Under the pieces are notes generated by a model. The model ran no database searches, was not told the DNA's origin, and saw only the letters and a list, made by a program, of their open reading frames with translations. This document shows, piece after piece, positions 1 through 6,320 of a stretch of DNA of 9,405 nucleotides (its first letter is position 1; every line of letters starts with the position of its first letter). Position numbers and translations under genes: made by a program. The DNA is from JBFILW01 sp041612005 (GTDB lineage Bacteria; Gemmatimonadota; Gemmatimonadetes; Palauibacterales; Palauibacteraceae), in the NCBI GenBank assembly GCA_041612005.1, contig JBFILW010000104.1, forward strand, positions 1 to 9,405, written 5' to 3'.

Positions 1-111
1 CTCGCCGGCCCGCTCTTCGAAACGGCGGATCAACACCATCTGACGAAGCAGGCGCCGGTAGAAGTCGGCACGTTCTGCATCGAGTTCCGAGTACGTCGCG
101 GGTTGAGCCAT
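1..111 (-). CDS. pdhA: Pyruvate dehydrogenase E1 component alpha subunit, N-terminal fragment
   Basis: Only the first 37 codons are inside the window; the gene continues past the left edge. The translation begins MAQPATYSEL and contains LLRQMVLIRRFEERAGE, which matches the N-terminal helix of thiamine-diphosphate-dependent E1 alpha subunits (usual form: L-x-x-M-x-x-I-R-R-F-E-E-x-x-x-x-L-Y). E1 alpha/beta decarboxylates pyruvate and reductively acetylates the lipoyl group of the E2 subunit in the cytoplasm. The start is the ATG at 111-109, 17 bases after the lipA stop codon, so the two are very probably co-transcribed. I see no clear Shine-Dalgarno sequence. The neighbour lipA supports the pyruvate dehydrogenase reading, but a branched-chain 2-oxoacid dehydrogenase E1 alpha cannot be excluded from so short a piece, because that family shares this helix. 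Confidence 0.72.
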   Translation of the reverse strand, partial: MAQPATYSELDAERADFYRRLLRQMVLIRRFEERAGE

Positions 112-128
112 CGCTTGTCGGAGTCGGG

Positions 129-1058
129 TTAGACCGCCGCTGCGCGTTGCACCTGCTCCCAGGCATGATACGAGGAACGGACGAGGGGCCCTGCTTCCAC
201 GTGGCGGAACCCCAATTGACGTCCATGCTCGCGCAGCAGCGCGAACTCCTCAGGGGTGTAGTAGCGGCTGATCGGAAGGTGAGCGTGAGAGGGACGGAGG
301 TACTGCCCCAGGGTCAGAATGTCGACGCCCCGATCCCTGAGGTCGCGCATCGCCACCAGAAGTTCATCCCACTCCTCGCCCAATCCGCAGATGATACCCG
401 ACTTGGTCAGCAGGTCGGGTTGCATGTCTTTGGCTCGTCGCAGGAGACGGAGCGCCCGAGCGTAGCGGCCCCCCGGTCGCGCCATGCGGTAGAGCCGCTC
501 GATAGTCTCCAGATTGTGGTTCAGGATGTCGGGACGGGCGTCCACGACCAGCCGGAGCGCGTCGTCGCAGCCCTGGAAATCTGGGATCAGCAGCTCGACG
601 GAGGTGTCGGGCATCCGAGCGCGGATCTCTTCGACACAGCTCGCGAAGATCTCGGCTCCCCCATGGGGCAAGTCGTCCCTGTCCACGCTGGTAATGACCA
701 CATGCTGGAGACCCATGACCGCCACGGCTTCTGCGAGTCGCTGCGGCTCCTCCGGATCGTAGATCGCGGGCGTGCCGTGGGCGACGGCGCAATACGCGCA
801 GTTCCGCGTGCACACATCGCCCAGGACCATGAAGGTCGCGGCCCGGTGCTCCCAGCACTCTCCGACGTTGGGACAGTGGGCCTCTTCGCAGACGGTGTGG
901 AGACGCAGCTCCCGCATCAGCCGCTTGAGTTCCACGTAGTTCGGACCGCCCGGAGCCTTCACCTTGAGCCAGGACGGCTTTCGGTTGGGCGTCGCGGCGG
1001 ACGACGAGCGGGTCGATGTGAGTTGGACTAGCTCCATGGGTGGTCGAAACATAGCCAA
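129..1058 (-). CDS. lipA: Lipoyl synthase
   Basis: Radical SAM enzyme that inserts two sulfur atoms into protein-bound octanoyl groups to make lipoyl cofactor for 2-oxoacid dehydrogenases and the glycine cleavage system. The 309-residue product has the usual LipA length and both cluster motifs: the auxiliary cluster set C57-x4-C62-x5-C68 (CEEAHCPNVGEC) and the radical SAM set C83-x3-C87-x2-C90 (CTRNCAYC). The RSSYHA motif near the C-terminus (R294 to A299) supplies the serine ligand of the auxiliary cluster. HNLET (181-185) and the run ending GQYLRPSHAHLP are also typical. The GLGE segment (225-228) is followed by E-W where many homologues have T-x-D/E, a small local variation. The longest frame starts with TTG at 1058-1056; an in-frame ATG at 1052 or 1037 is equally possible, as no site has a clear Shine-Dalgarno. 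It is followed closely by pdhA. Confidence 0.97.
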   Translation of the reverse strand: MAMFRPPMELVQLTSTRSSSAATPNRKPSWLKVKAPGGPNYVELKRLMRELRLHTVCEEAHCPNVGECWEHRAATFMVLGDVCTRNCAYCAVAHGTPAIYDPEEPQRLAEAVAVMGLQHVVITSVDRDDLPHGGAEIFASCVEEIRARMPDTSVELLIPDFQGCDDALRLVVDARPDILNHNLETIERLYRMARPGGRYARALRLLRRAKDMQPDLLTKSGIICGLGEEWDELLVAMRDLRDRGVDILTLGQYLRPSHAHLPISRYYTPEEFALLREHGRQLGFRHVEAGPLVRSSYHAWEQVQRAAAV

Positions 1059-1084
1059 CGGCAGTAGGCGATACCAGCGGCAGC

Positions 1085-1117
1085 CGTCGAATTTTCATCC
1101 GTCTGGTTGAAAAGACG
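1085..1117. repeat. Inverted repeat just upstream of lipA
   Basis: On the plus strand, TTTTCA (1092-1097) is mirrored by TGAAAA (1108-1113) across a ten-base spacer, and flanking CGTC (1085-1088) is mirrored by GACG (1114-1117) with a three-base bulge on one side. It lies between the thiO stop and the lipA start, about 30 bases ahead of lipA. It could be an operator, a leader hairpin or chance; nothing in the sequence decides this. Confidence 0.3.
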
Positions 1118-1162
1118 ACCGGGCGTCGTGCGTCTGCCGCCGCCCATGGAGCTGCGCGTTGT

Positions 1163-1192
1163 GGGTGACCAATCACCGCGCCGTTGTCACCC
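1163..1192 (-). terminator. Possible hairpin at the 3' end of thiO
   Basis: GGGTGAC (1163-1169) pairs perfectly with GTCACCC (1186-1192), which overlaps the thiO stop codon. A competing inner hairpin pairs GGTGA (1164-1168) with TCACC (1173-1177) around a CCAA loop. There is no T-run after either on the minus strand, so intrinsic termination is unproven; read-through from thiO into lipA remains possible. Confidence 0.28.
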
Positions 1193-2296
1193 TGTCCAGA
1201 AACGACCGGGATCCAAGGGTTGCAAGTCGTATTCGATCTCGTCACCCATGAAGAGCTGGGCCAGGACCTCACCCGTGATGCCCGCCAGCAGGATCCCGTT
1301 TCTGCCGTGGCCCGTGGCATACCAGAGGTTGGGGACCTCAGGATCCGGCCCCAGCATCGGTCGCCCATCCGGGGTTCCCGGACGAAGACCAGCCCATGTC
1401 CGACGCACTGCTGACTCGCTGAGTCCAGGAAAGAGCCCTCGTGCGACGTCGAGGATCCCGTTCACTCCCTCGCTCGTGACCGAGGGGTCGAATCCCACAT
1501 GTTCCATCGTCGAGCCCGCGAGCGCCTCGCCGCCGCGGAACACGACGTAACCCCCGCCGCCGTACGCGATGATGCGCGGCGCTCCTGGGGGCCAGTCGAG
1601 TGCGGCCATCTGCCCGCGGATTGGTTCCACCGAGACGGGGCGGGGAAGTCCCTGGATGCGTCCGGACCAACAGCCTGCGGCCAGCACGAGCGCTCCGCAT
1701 TCGAGACGAGTGGCGGTCGTGCGAACGCCCGAGACAACGCCGTCCTCAATGAGAATCTCCTCGACGCGCTCCCCTCTGACCAGCTCGGCACCCCGGGACT
1801 CGGCGCTGTCCAGGAGCGCGTCGCGCAACGGGACGGGCTCGAGGGCTCCGTCCTCCTGTGCCAGCTCGGCGCCCAGTGCTCCAGGGGCGATCCCGGGCGC
1901 GCGCTCGCGAAGATCGTCGGGCGTGAGCCAATCGGCCATGAAGCCGCTCTGCCGTTGCCAGGCGATTCTGCCTTTTGCCGCCGTGACCTCCTCTTCGGAG
2001 AACGCCACCTGGAGAATGCCCTCGGTCCACAAGCCGATGTCGATCCCGGTCTCGTCCTTGAGCTGCGGCGCGAGCTCGCGGTAGAAGTCGCGGGCACGAA
2101 CGCTGAAGCTCAGAAGGGGATCCTCGGGGAGCGCCTCCGCGAAGGGCGCCAGCATGCCGGCGGCCGCCTGTGTTGCGGCCCCGGCTTTGGGACCGGCCTC
2201 GACAATTGTCACCGTGACACCACGATGCGCCAACGCCCGACCACATGCCGCACCGACGATTCCTCCCCCAACGACGAGGGCTTCAGGCGCCGGCAT
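1187..2296 (-). CDS. thiO: Glycine oxidase ThiO (FAD-dependent)
   Basis: Flavoenzyme of the D-amino-acid oxidase fold that oxidises glycine to the imine used in making the thiazole half of thiamine in aerobic bacteria. The 369-residue product is the usual length. It opens with a Rossmann FAD motif, V9-GGGIVG (10-15), with E33 at the end of the second strand to hold the ribose. AAAGMLAP (44-51) is typical of ThiO. The C-terminal half carries Y250 and R254 in GYVVFRGGE, GSTMEHVGFD (261-270), GLRPGTPDGRP (303-313) and the closing FAD motif TGHGRNGILLA (328-338), where the arginines and tyrosine are in the places expected for carboxylate binding. The start is the ATG at 2296-2294. It diverges from the small membrane gene at 2374 and lies ahead of lipA on the same strand. 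No thiS, thiG or other thiamine gene is visible here, so another DAO-family amine oxidase role is the main alternative. Confidence 0.87.
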   Translation of the reverse strand: MPAPEALVVGGGIVGAACGRALAHRGVTVTIVEAGPKAGAATQAAAGMLAPFAEALPEDPLLSFSVRARDFYRELAPQLKDETGIDIGLWTEGILQVAFSEEEVTAAKGRIAWQRQSGFMADWLTPDDLRERAPGIAPGALGAELAQEDGALEPVPLRDALLDSAESRGAELVRGERVEEILIEDGVVSGVRTTATRLECGALVLAAGCWSGRIQGLPRPVSVEPIRGQMAALDWPPGAPRIIAYGGGGYVVFRGGEALAGSTMEHVGFDPSVTSEGVNGILDVARGLFPGLSESAVRRTWAGLRPGTPDGRPMLGPDPEVPNLWYATGHGRNGILLAGITGEVLAQLFMGDEIEYDLQPLDPGRFWTG

Positions 2297-2373
2297 CGGT
2301 GACGCTCGGGATGAAACTCGTTGGCCCGCCGGGTCGTACGAGTCGGTAGCGGTCTATCCCCAGGAGGAAACGA

Positions 2374-2592
2374 ATGCTACGCAGGCTCCTCGGCTTCGCG
2401 ATCCTCGCGCTTGTCGGTATCGTAGCGGTCAAGCTGGTCTTCGGCGTGCTGGGGTTCGCTGTCTCGCTGCTCGTAACCCTCTTGTGGTTGGCGGCGATCG
2501 GGTTCGTGTTCTACTTGGTGCTCAGGCTGATCAGCCCGCGAACGGCGCGCCGCCTGCGGGAGACCCTACGGGGACCCGCGAATGCAGCATAA
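2374..2592 (+). CDS. Small two-helix membrane protein of unknown function
   Basis: The 72-residue product has a short basic N-terminus (MLRRLL), a strongly hydrophobic stretch over roughly residues 5-52 that fits two closely spaced transmembrane helices with K20 as the only charge inside, and a basic tail (SPRTARRLRETLRG) expected in the cytoplasm by the positive-inside rule. I recognise no named family. The gene is real: it has a near-perfect Shine-Dalgarno AGGAGG at 2362-2367, six bases before the ATG, and ends just ahead of a strong hairpin terminator. It diverges from thiO with 77 bases between the two starts, so the two promoters share that gap. The function is unknown; small proteins of this shape often associate with larger membrane complexes, but nothing here names a partner. 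Confidence 0.75.
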   Translation: MLRRLLGFAILALVGIVAVKLVFGVLGFAVSLLVTLLWLAAIGFVFYLVLRLISPRTARRLRETLRGPANAA

Positions 2593-2607
2593 GGAACCGG
2601 CGCCGGG

Positions 2608-2621
2608 GCTTGCATGCAAGC
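2608..2621. repeat. Perfect 14-base palindrome
   Basis: GCTTGCATGCAAGC reads identically on both strands. It is preceded by a second palindrome, CCGGCGCCGG (2597-2606), and shares its last two bases with the terminator hairpin at 2620-2644. It sits between the convergent 3' ends of the small membrane gene and the DUF3108 gene, and may extend the bidirectional terminator or be a protein-binding site. Confidence 0.5.
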
Positions 2622-2644
2622 GGGGCGCCCTCGGGGCGCCCCGC
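2620..2644. terminator. Bidirectional GC-rich hairpin terminator between convergent genes
   Basis: GCGGGGCGCCC (2620-2630) pairs perfectly over 11 bases with GGGCGCCCCGC (2634-2644) around a TCG loop, so the stem can be closed by a C(UCG)G-type tetraloop. It begins 27 bases after the stop of the plus-strand small gene and ends at the base before the minus-strand DUF3108 stop codon. There is no long T-run on either side, which is common in GC-rich genomes. Confidence 0.65.
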
Positions 2645-3460
2645 TCAGTTCTCCGCATTGAGCAGCTCAGGAGGCGGTGCCTCGGTGATCTCCGTGAGCC
2701 GTAGTGTGATGGGTCCGAATGGGAACTTGGACTTGAGCTGCACCACGAGCCGACGGGCGTCATCGCTGAGCCACATCCGCGGCTCACGGCTCTCGGCGAG
2801 GATTCCCCGGCCTTGGATGATGGGCTGCACAACGACACTCGGAAATCGACCGGCCGGGACATCGAGGGTGTCCCGTTCGAGGACGTTCAGGATGACCGGA
2901 TTGCGGTCGGGGCGAAAGTAGCGCTCGAACTCGTAGCGCTCCCCCACCATCAGCTCGCTGGCTCGGACGAAGTAGAAGAACGCGAGATCGTCCAGCGGAT
3001 TCGAAGACGTTTCAGCGCGCTCCAGGGCGCCCTCCAAGCTATCGGCCACCGATCGCGCGGTGTAGAAGCCCGAGTCGGGATAGATCTCGTAGGCCGCATA
3101 GCGGTCACTGCCGCCCTCGTGAAAATCCTGGATGAACCGCCGAGAGGCGAAATCCTGCACGCCGAACCATGAGTCCATGCGGTTATGAAGTCGGTAGATC
3201 GGCAGACTGCCCTGAAGCACGAAGACTACATGCACGGACGGCGTCCCCCGGATGGTATCGATCCCGGCCACGTGCAGCATGGCCTTCCCCACCGTGAAGA
3301 TGCCGTACCGGGCCTCGTAGATGAGCGTCTCACCCGCAGCGAACCGCGTGGCGACCGAGGGGTTGTGGACCGGACCGGGTTGGGTCTGCGCCAGAACCCC
3401 GGCCGGGGCCAGAAGCCCTGCGACGGCCGCAGCCACGATCAGACGGCGTTGCGTGTTCAT
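2645..3460 (-). CDS. Secreted DUF3108 domain protein
   Basis: The 271-residue product starts with a classical signal peptide: basic MNTQRR, a hydrophobic core, and a V-L-A cleavage site after residue 24, so it is expected in the periplasm or outside. The mature part opens with FAAGETLIYEARYGIFTVG (40-58), the hallmark of DUF3108, followed by RMDSWFGVQDF (94-104), NPLDDLAFFYFVR (154-166), LMVGERYEF (170-178) and a DTLDVPAGRFPSVVVQP segment (198-213), all in the family order. The domain is thought to be beta-rich and its biochemical role is not established. The ATG at 3460 overlaps the stop of the upstream glycosyltransferase in ATGA, which indicates translational coupling and decides the start. 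The open frame extends upstream to 3781 but that part is antisense-free overlap with the glycosyltransferase in another frame and has no family match. A GAGGG stretch lies about ten bases upstream. Confidence 0.85.
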   Translation of the reverse strand: MNTQRRLIVAAAVAGLLAPAGVLAQTQPGPVHNPSVATRFAAGETLIYEARYGIFTVGKAMLHVAGIDTIRGTPSVHVVFVLQGSLPIYRLHNRMDSWFGVQDFASRRFIQDFHEGGSDRYAAYEIYPDSGFYTARSVADSLEGALERAETSSNPLDDLAFFYFVRASELMVGERYEFERYFRPDRNPVILNVLERDTLDVPAGRFPSVVVQPIIQGRGILAESREPRMWLSDDARRLVVQLKSKFPFGPITLRLTEITEAPPPELLNAEN

Positions 3461-4206
3461 ACCCGCTGTACCCTCACCACCGGTGCAGGGATCCGCAGTC
3501 GCCTCCCGGCACGGAACAGCTCCAGGGCTGTCCCGAGTGACGTGCGCTCGCTCGACGCGACTGCGCTCTCTGGCCGGGCCGGCACGGGGACGGCGGCGAT
3601 CTGCCTGGCCTTTGCGGCGGCTCGCGCCACCAGCTCGGCCTTCGCGGTCCACCCCTGTGTTTGAAGCAGGGGCCCATCGTGATTCTGGAAACAGTGCTTC
3701 ATCGTGCTGAGGCGGACAGCGCACACGCCCGACGTGACGTCGCGGAGTCCGGGCACGTTGAGGCCGGGACGCAGGAGCCACGGTGCCCAGACCCGAACGA
3801 GACGCTCACGGAGCGGACGCTGCCTGTCGAGTGTCTCTCCGACGACGAGGTCGGCCCCCGAGGCGAATCTCCTCAATAGGTCAGGCAGGACGGCAGGCGA
3901 GGTCGTGAAGTCCGCAGGGAGTGTGACGGCCGCGTCCCGCTTTGGCCGGTCGGTGCGCGCGATGGCTTCTCGGAAGAGCTCCTCCACGCTGGGTGCATAG
4001 CCACGCCGGTTCTCGTGCCGGAGCATGCTCATCGGGAGTGCCCGCTGGTAGAGATCGAGCGTCTCGGGAGTCTCATCGGTGGACGCATCGTCCGCCACCA
4101 GGAGATGGTACTCCCAGCGGTGCTCGGCCAGCACCTGCCGGACCTTCCACAACACCAGCCCCACAGTTGGTGCATCATTGTGCGCGACAACGCAGACGTA
4201 GATCAC
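3457..4206 (-). CDS. Family 2 (GT-A, DPM1-like) glycosyltransferase
   Basis: The 249-residue protein has the N-terminal nucleotide-sugar half of GT2 enzymes: VCVVAHNDAPTV (4-15), then LVADDASTDET (36-46) in place of the usual VDDGSTDGT. GADLVVGE (117-124) and VPGLRDVTSGVCAVR (151-165) match the dolichol/polyprenyl-phosphate sugar synthase subgroup, where D-x-T/R-S-G is conserved. It has no transmembrane helix and is probably cytoplasmic or peripheral. An oddity is that the metal-binding DAD motif is replaced by P-A-D (97-99, in VTLPADFTTSP), losing the first aspartate. The start is a GTG at 4206-4204 with AAGGGGGA about nine bases upstream. It overlaps the downstream DUF3108 gene by four bases (ATGA). 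The acceptor and donor are unknown; with a coupled exported partner, a role in envelope glycan or lipid modification is an inference. Confidence 0.82.
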   Translation of the reverse strand: MIYVCVVAHNDAPTVGLVLWKVRQVLAEHRWEYHLLVADDASTDETPETLDLYQRALPMSMLRHENRRGYAPSVEELFREAIARTDRPKRDAAVTLPADFTTSPAVLPDLLRRFASGADLVVGETLDRQRPLRERLVRVWAPWLLRPGLNVPGLRDVTSGVCAVRLSTMKHCFQNHDGPLLQTQGWTAKAELVARAAAKARQIAAVPVPARPESAVASSERTSLGTALELFRAGRRLRIPAPVVRVQRV

Positions 4207-4237
4207 GAACGAGGGTCCCCCTTCATGTCCGCCAAAT

Positions 4238-4260
4238 CGATACGGTCCGTATCGGACCGT
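4238..4260. promoter_or_regulatory. Interleaved inverted repeats upstream of the glycosyltransferase operon
   Basis: Two perfect eight-base dyads share bases. The first is CGATACGG (4238-4245) and CCGTATCG (4247-4254) about a single central T. The second is ACGGTCCG (4242-4249) and CGGACCGT (4253-4260) about TAT. The set lies 32-54 bases upstream of the GTG start at 4206, and a TATATT box on the minus strand occurs close by at about 4267-4272. The dyads could be an operator or alternate RNA hairpins in the leader; no T-run follows, so a terminator of the histidine kinase gene is less likely. Confidence 0.45.
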
Positions 4261-4343
4261 TCATCCAATATAGAGGGGATCGGCGGATCCAGCGGGATGA
4301 TAGAGAGGACGCCGAGCTGGTCTGATCATCATCATGGATCCAG

Positions 4344-6320
4344 CTATCCGGCCGGCTGAGGGGGTCCGGGTCGCGCACTCGCCACTTCTGCCAAAACGCC
4401 CCGGAGTTCGCGCAGGGTGAACGGTTTATGCAGGAATGGCTGTCCCGCCATCTCGAGGAACTCGAGAGCGTCGCCGTGCACGGTGTCGCCCGTCGCGAAC
4501 ACGACCCGGCGGGCCAGCTCGGGGTGTTCCTGCCGCAGGGTCTCGAAGAACTCCCGTCCGCCGACTTTGGGCATGCGTAGATCGCAGATGATGACGTCGA
4601 AGGGTTCCGCGTTGACGAACGCGAGCGCGTCGGTGCCGTCCGCGGCGACGGATACGGAATGGCCCCACGCCTCGAGCGCTGCCACCATGTAGTGCTGGAT
4701 ATGTGGCTCGTCGTCCACCACGAGCAGCCGAAGTGCTTCGGTGACAGGCACTTCTTCCGCCTTCCGCACCTCCCGCGCCCCGCCGGCCGGCAACTCGATT
4801 CGAAAGGCAGCACCGCCCTCACTTCCGGGCATGTAGCTGATGCGACCTCCGTGCTCCTTGATGATCCCCTGGCAGATGGAGAGTCCGAGCCCGGTGCCCT
4901 CGCCTTCCGGTTTGGTTGTGAAGAACGGTTCGAAGATCCGCTCGCCGATTTCGTCGGGAATCCCGGGGCCATCATCCTCGACGGTCACGGACACCCCCTC
5001 GAGCCATTTCGTCGCCGTGATGGTGACCAGCCCTCCGGTACCGGATGTGTGGATCGCCTGTGCCGCGTTGTTGATGATGTTCACGAACACCTGCTGGATC
5101 TGATTCGCGTCCATCTCCACGTCGGGCAGCTCCTTCTCGACATGCAGCTCGACGTCGACCTTGGTGGCGAGGAGTTGATTCTGGAGAAGCAAGAGCGTTG
5201 CGTCCAGCAATGGCGGGATCGGCTGGGACCCGCGCTTGGCCTCGTGTTTCCGGGCGAAGCTGAGGAGGTTGCGGACGATCTTGGCTGCCCGCTCCGCTTC
5301 CTGGCGAATGGCGCGGAGCGGGCCACGAAGATGAGTCGGTGTGTCCCCACTTTCTTCGACGAGATAATCGGCAAATCCCACGACGGAAGCCAGCGGATTG
5401 TTCAGATCGTGTGCAATGCCAGCGATCAGTTGACCGATGGCAGACATCTTCTCGGACTGAATCAACTGGTCCTGGAGCTGGCGTTTCTCGGTTTGGTCCT
5501 CGAACACCAACACACACGCGTCCTCGACGTCGTCCAGTTGAAACCCCGAAAGGGAAAAGAGTCGCGAGCCCGCTTTGAGCTCGACCTGCTTTGTTCCGTC
5601 CTTGACACCTAGAATCCCCGCAACAGTGTCCGCCCACGATGCCGGGAGGACAGCGATCCACGGCTGGCCCGTCAGGGAAGGCACGGGAATCTTCACCAGC
5701 TCACCGAAGGCGCGGTTCGCGCGGCGAATGACACCAGCGCCGTCGACCACGCAGAATGCCTGACCAATGGCGTTTATAGACTGTTCCCACTCACGCTTGC
5801 CGGCTGTCAACAATTCCAGTAACCGTGCATTCTCGAGTGCCATCGCGAGTTCGCCAGCGATGACCGCGAGGAAATCCCGATGCCAATCCGCGAAGCGGCC
5901 GGCGGTGGACGACCACAGCGAGATAGCTCCGACACTTCGCTTCCCCGCAAGCATCGGCACGCCGATCCACGACCTGACGCTGGCCGGGATCGTGTCGCCG
6001 AGTTCCTCGCGCTCCGCTGACTCGATCACGCTTAGCACTCGCGACCCGTCTCGGATAACAGCCGCGATTAGCGGATCGTTTGGCTTGGGATTTGCGTAGT
6101 TGTGGGCGTGGGCGACCCTCTGGCGATTGCTCTCGGGATCGCAGAGGACGATGAGGAACGCGTCAGGCGTGAGGGATGCTTGAATCGTCTGCGCAACATG
6201 ATCGACGGCAGAGGTGGGATCGGATGAGCCCGCCAGTTGCCGCCCGAGCGCTGTCAGCGTCCGGAGTGCCTCGAATCCGGAGCGGAGGTCTGGTGTACTA
6301 GGCGCTGGAGAATTCGACAT
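4344..6320 (-). CDS. Soluble hybrid histidine kinase (GAF-PAS-HisKA-HATPase-REC)
   Basis: This 658-residue protein senses a signal, autophosphorylates and passes phosphate to its own receiver domain. Domains in order: GAF (about 18-170, with WIGVPM at 118-123 and GAISLW at 131-136), PAS (about 178-275, with FCVVDGAGVIRRANRAF), a short coiled linker, HisKA with H304 in GIAHDLNNPL, and HATPase with the N box at NIINNA (414-419), G1 at DDGPGIP (449-455), F box FEPFFTTK (463-470) and G2 at GEGTGLGL (473-480). The receiver (about 530-645) has acidic D536/D537, phosphoacceptor D580, T610 and K632. There is no transmembrane helix, so it should be cytoplasmic. The ATG at 6320 is chosen because the frame's further upstream extension is only antisense to the 6319 gene. 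Its Shine-Dalgarno is weak. No output-domain response regulator is adjacent, so the final target is unknown. Confidence 0.93.
   Translation of the reverse strand: MSNSPAPSTPDLRSGFEALRTLTALGRQLAGSSDPTSAVDHVAQTIQASLTPDAFLIVLCDPESNRQRVAHAHNYANPKPNDPLIAAVIRDGSRVLSVIESAEREELGDTIPASVRSWIGVPMLAGKRSVGAISLWSSTAGRFADWHRDFLAVIAGELAMALENARLLELLTAGKREWEQSINAIGQAFCVVDGAGVIRRANRAFGELVKIPVPSLTGQPWIAVLPASWADTVAGILGVKDGTKQVELKAGSRLFSLSGFQLDDVEDACVLVFEDQTEKRQLQDQLIQSEKMSAIGQLIAGIAHDLNNPLASVVGFADYLVEESGDTPTHLRGPLRAIRQEAERAAKIVRNLLSFARKHEAKRGSQPIPPLLDATLLLLQNQLLATKVDVELHVEKELPDVEMDANQIQQVFVNIINNAAQAIHTSGTGGLVTITATKWLEGVSVTVEDDGPGIPDEIGERIFEPFFTTKPEGEGTGLGLSICQGIIKEHGGRISYMPGSEGGAAFRIELPAGGAREVRKAEEVPVTEALRLLVVDDEPHIQHYMVAALEAWGHSVSVAADGTDALAFVNAEPFDVIICDLRMPKVGGREFFETLRQEHPELARRVVFATGDTVHGDALEFLEMAGQPFLHKPFTLRELRGVLAEVASARPGPPQPAG

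Noticed and set aside
147..1031. Long plus-strand open frame antisense to lipA
   Set aside because: It mirrors the lipA coding frame in a GC-rich sequence, has no recognisable domain, and lipA on the other strand carries all diagnostic motifs.
1499..2302. Plus-strand open frame antisense to thiO
   Set aside because: The product is low-complexity and rich in R, G and A without family features; thiO on the opposite strand is convincing.
3461..3781. N-terminal extension of the DUF3108 frame to 3781
   Set aside because: The extension lies in another frame of the glycosyltransferase gene, is R-rich, and would bury the clear signal peptide that begins at the ATG at 3460.
4659..5612. 317-codon plus-strand open frame inside the histidine kinase
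   Set aside because: It is antisense to the HisKA/HATPase region with no domain signature of its own; its length follows from codon bias.
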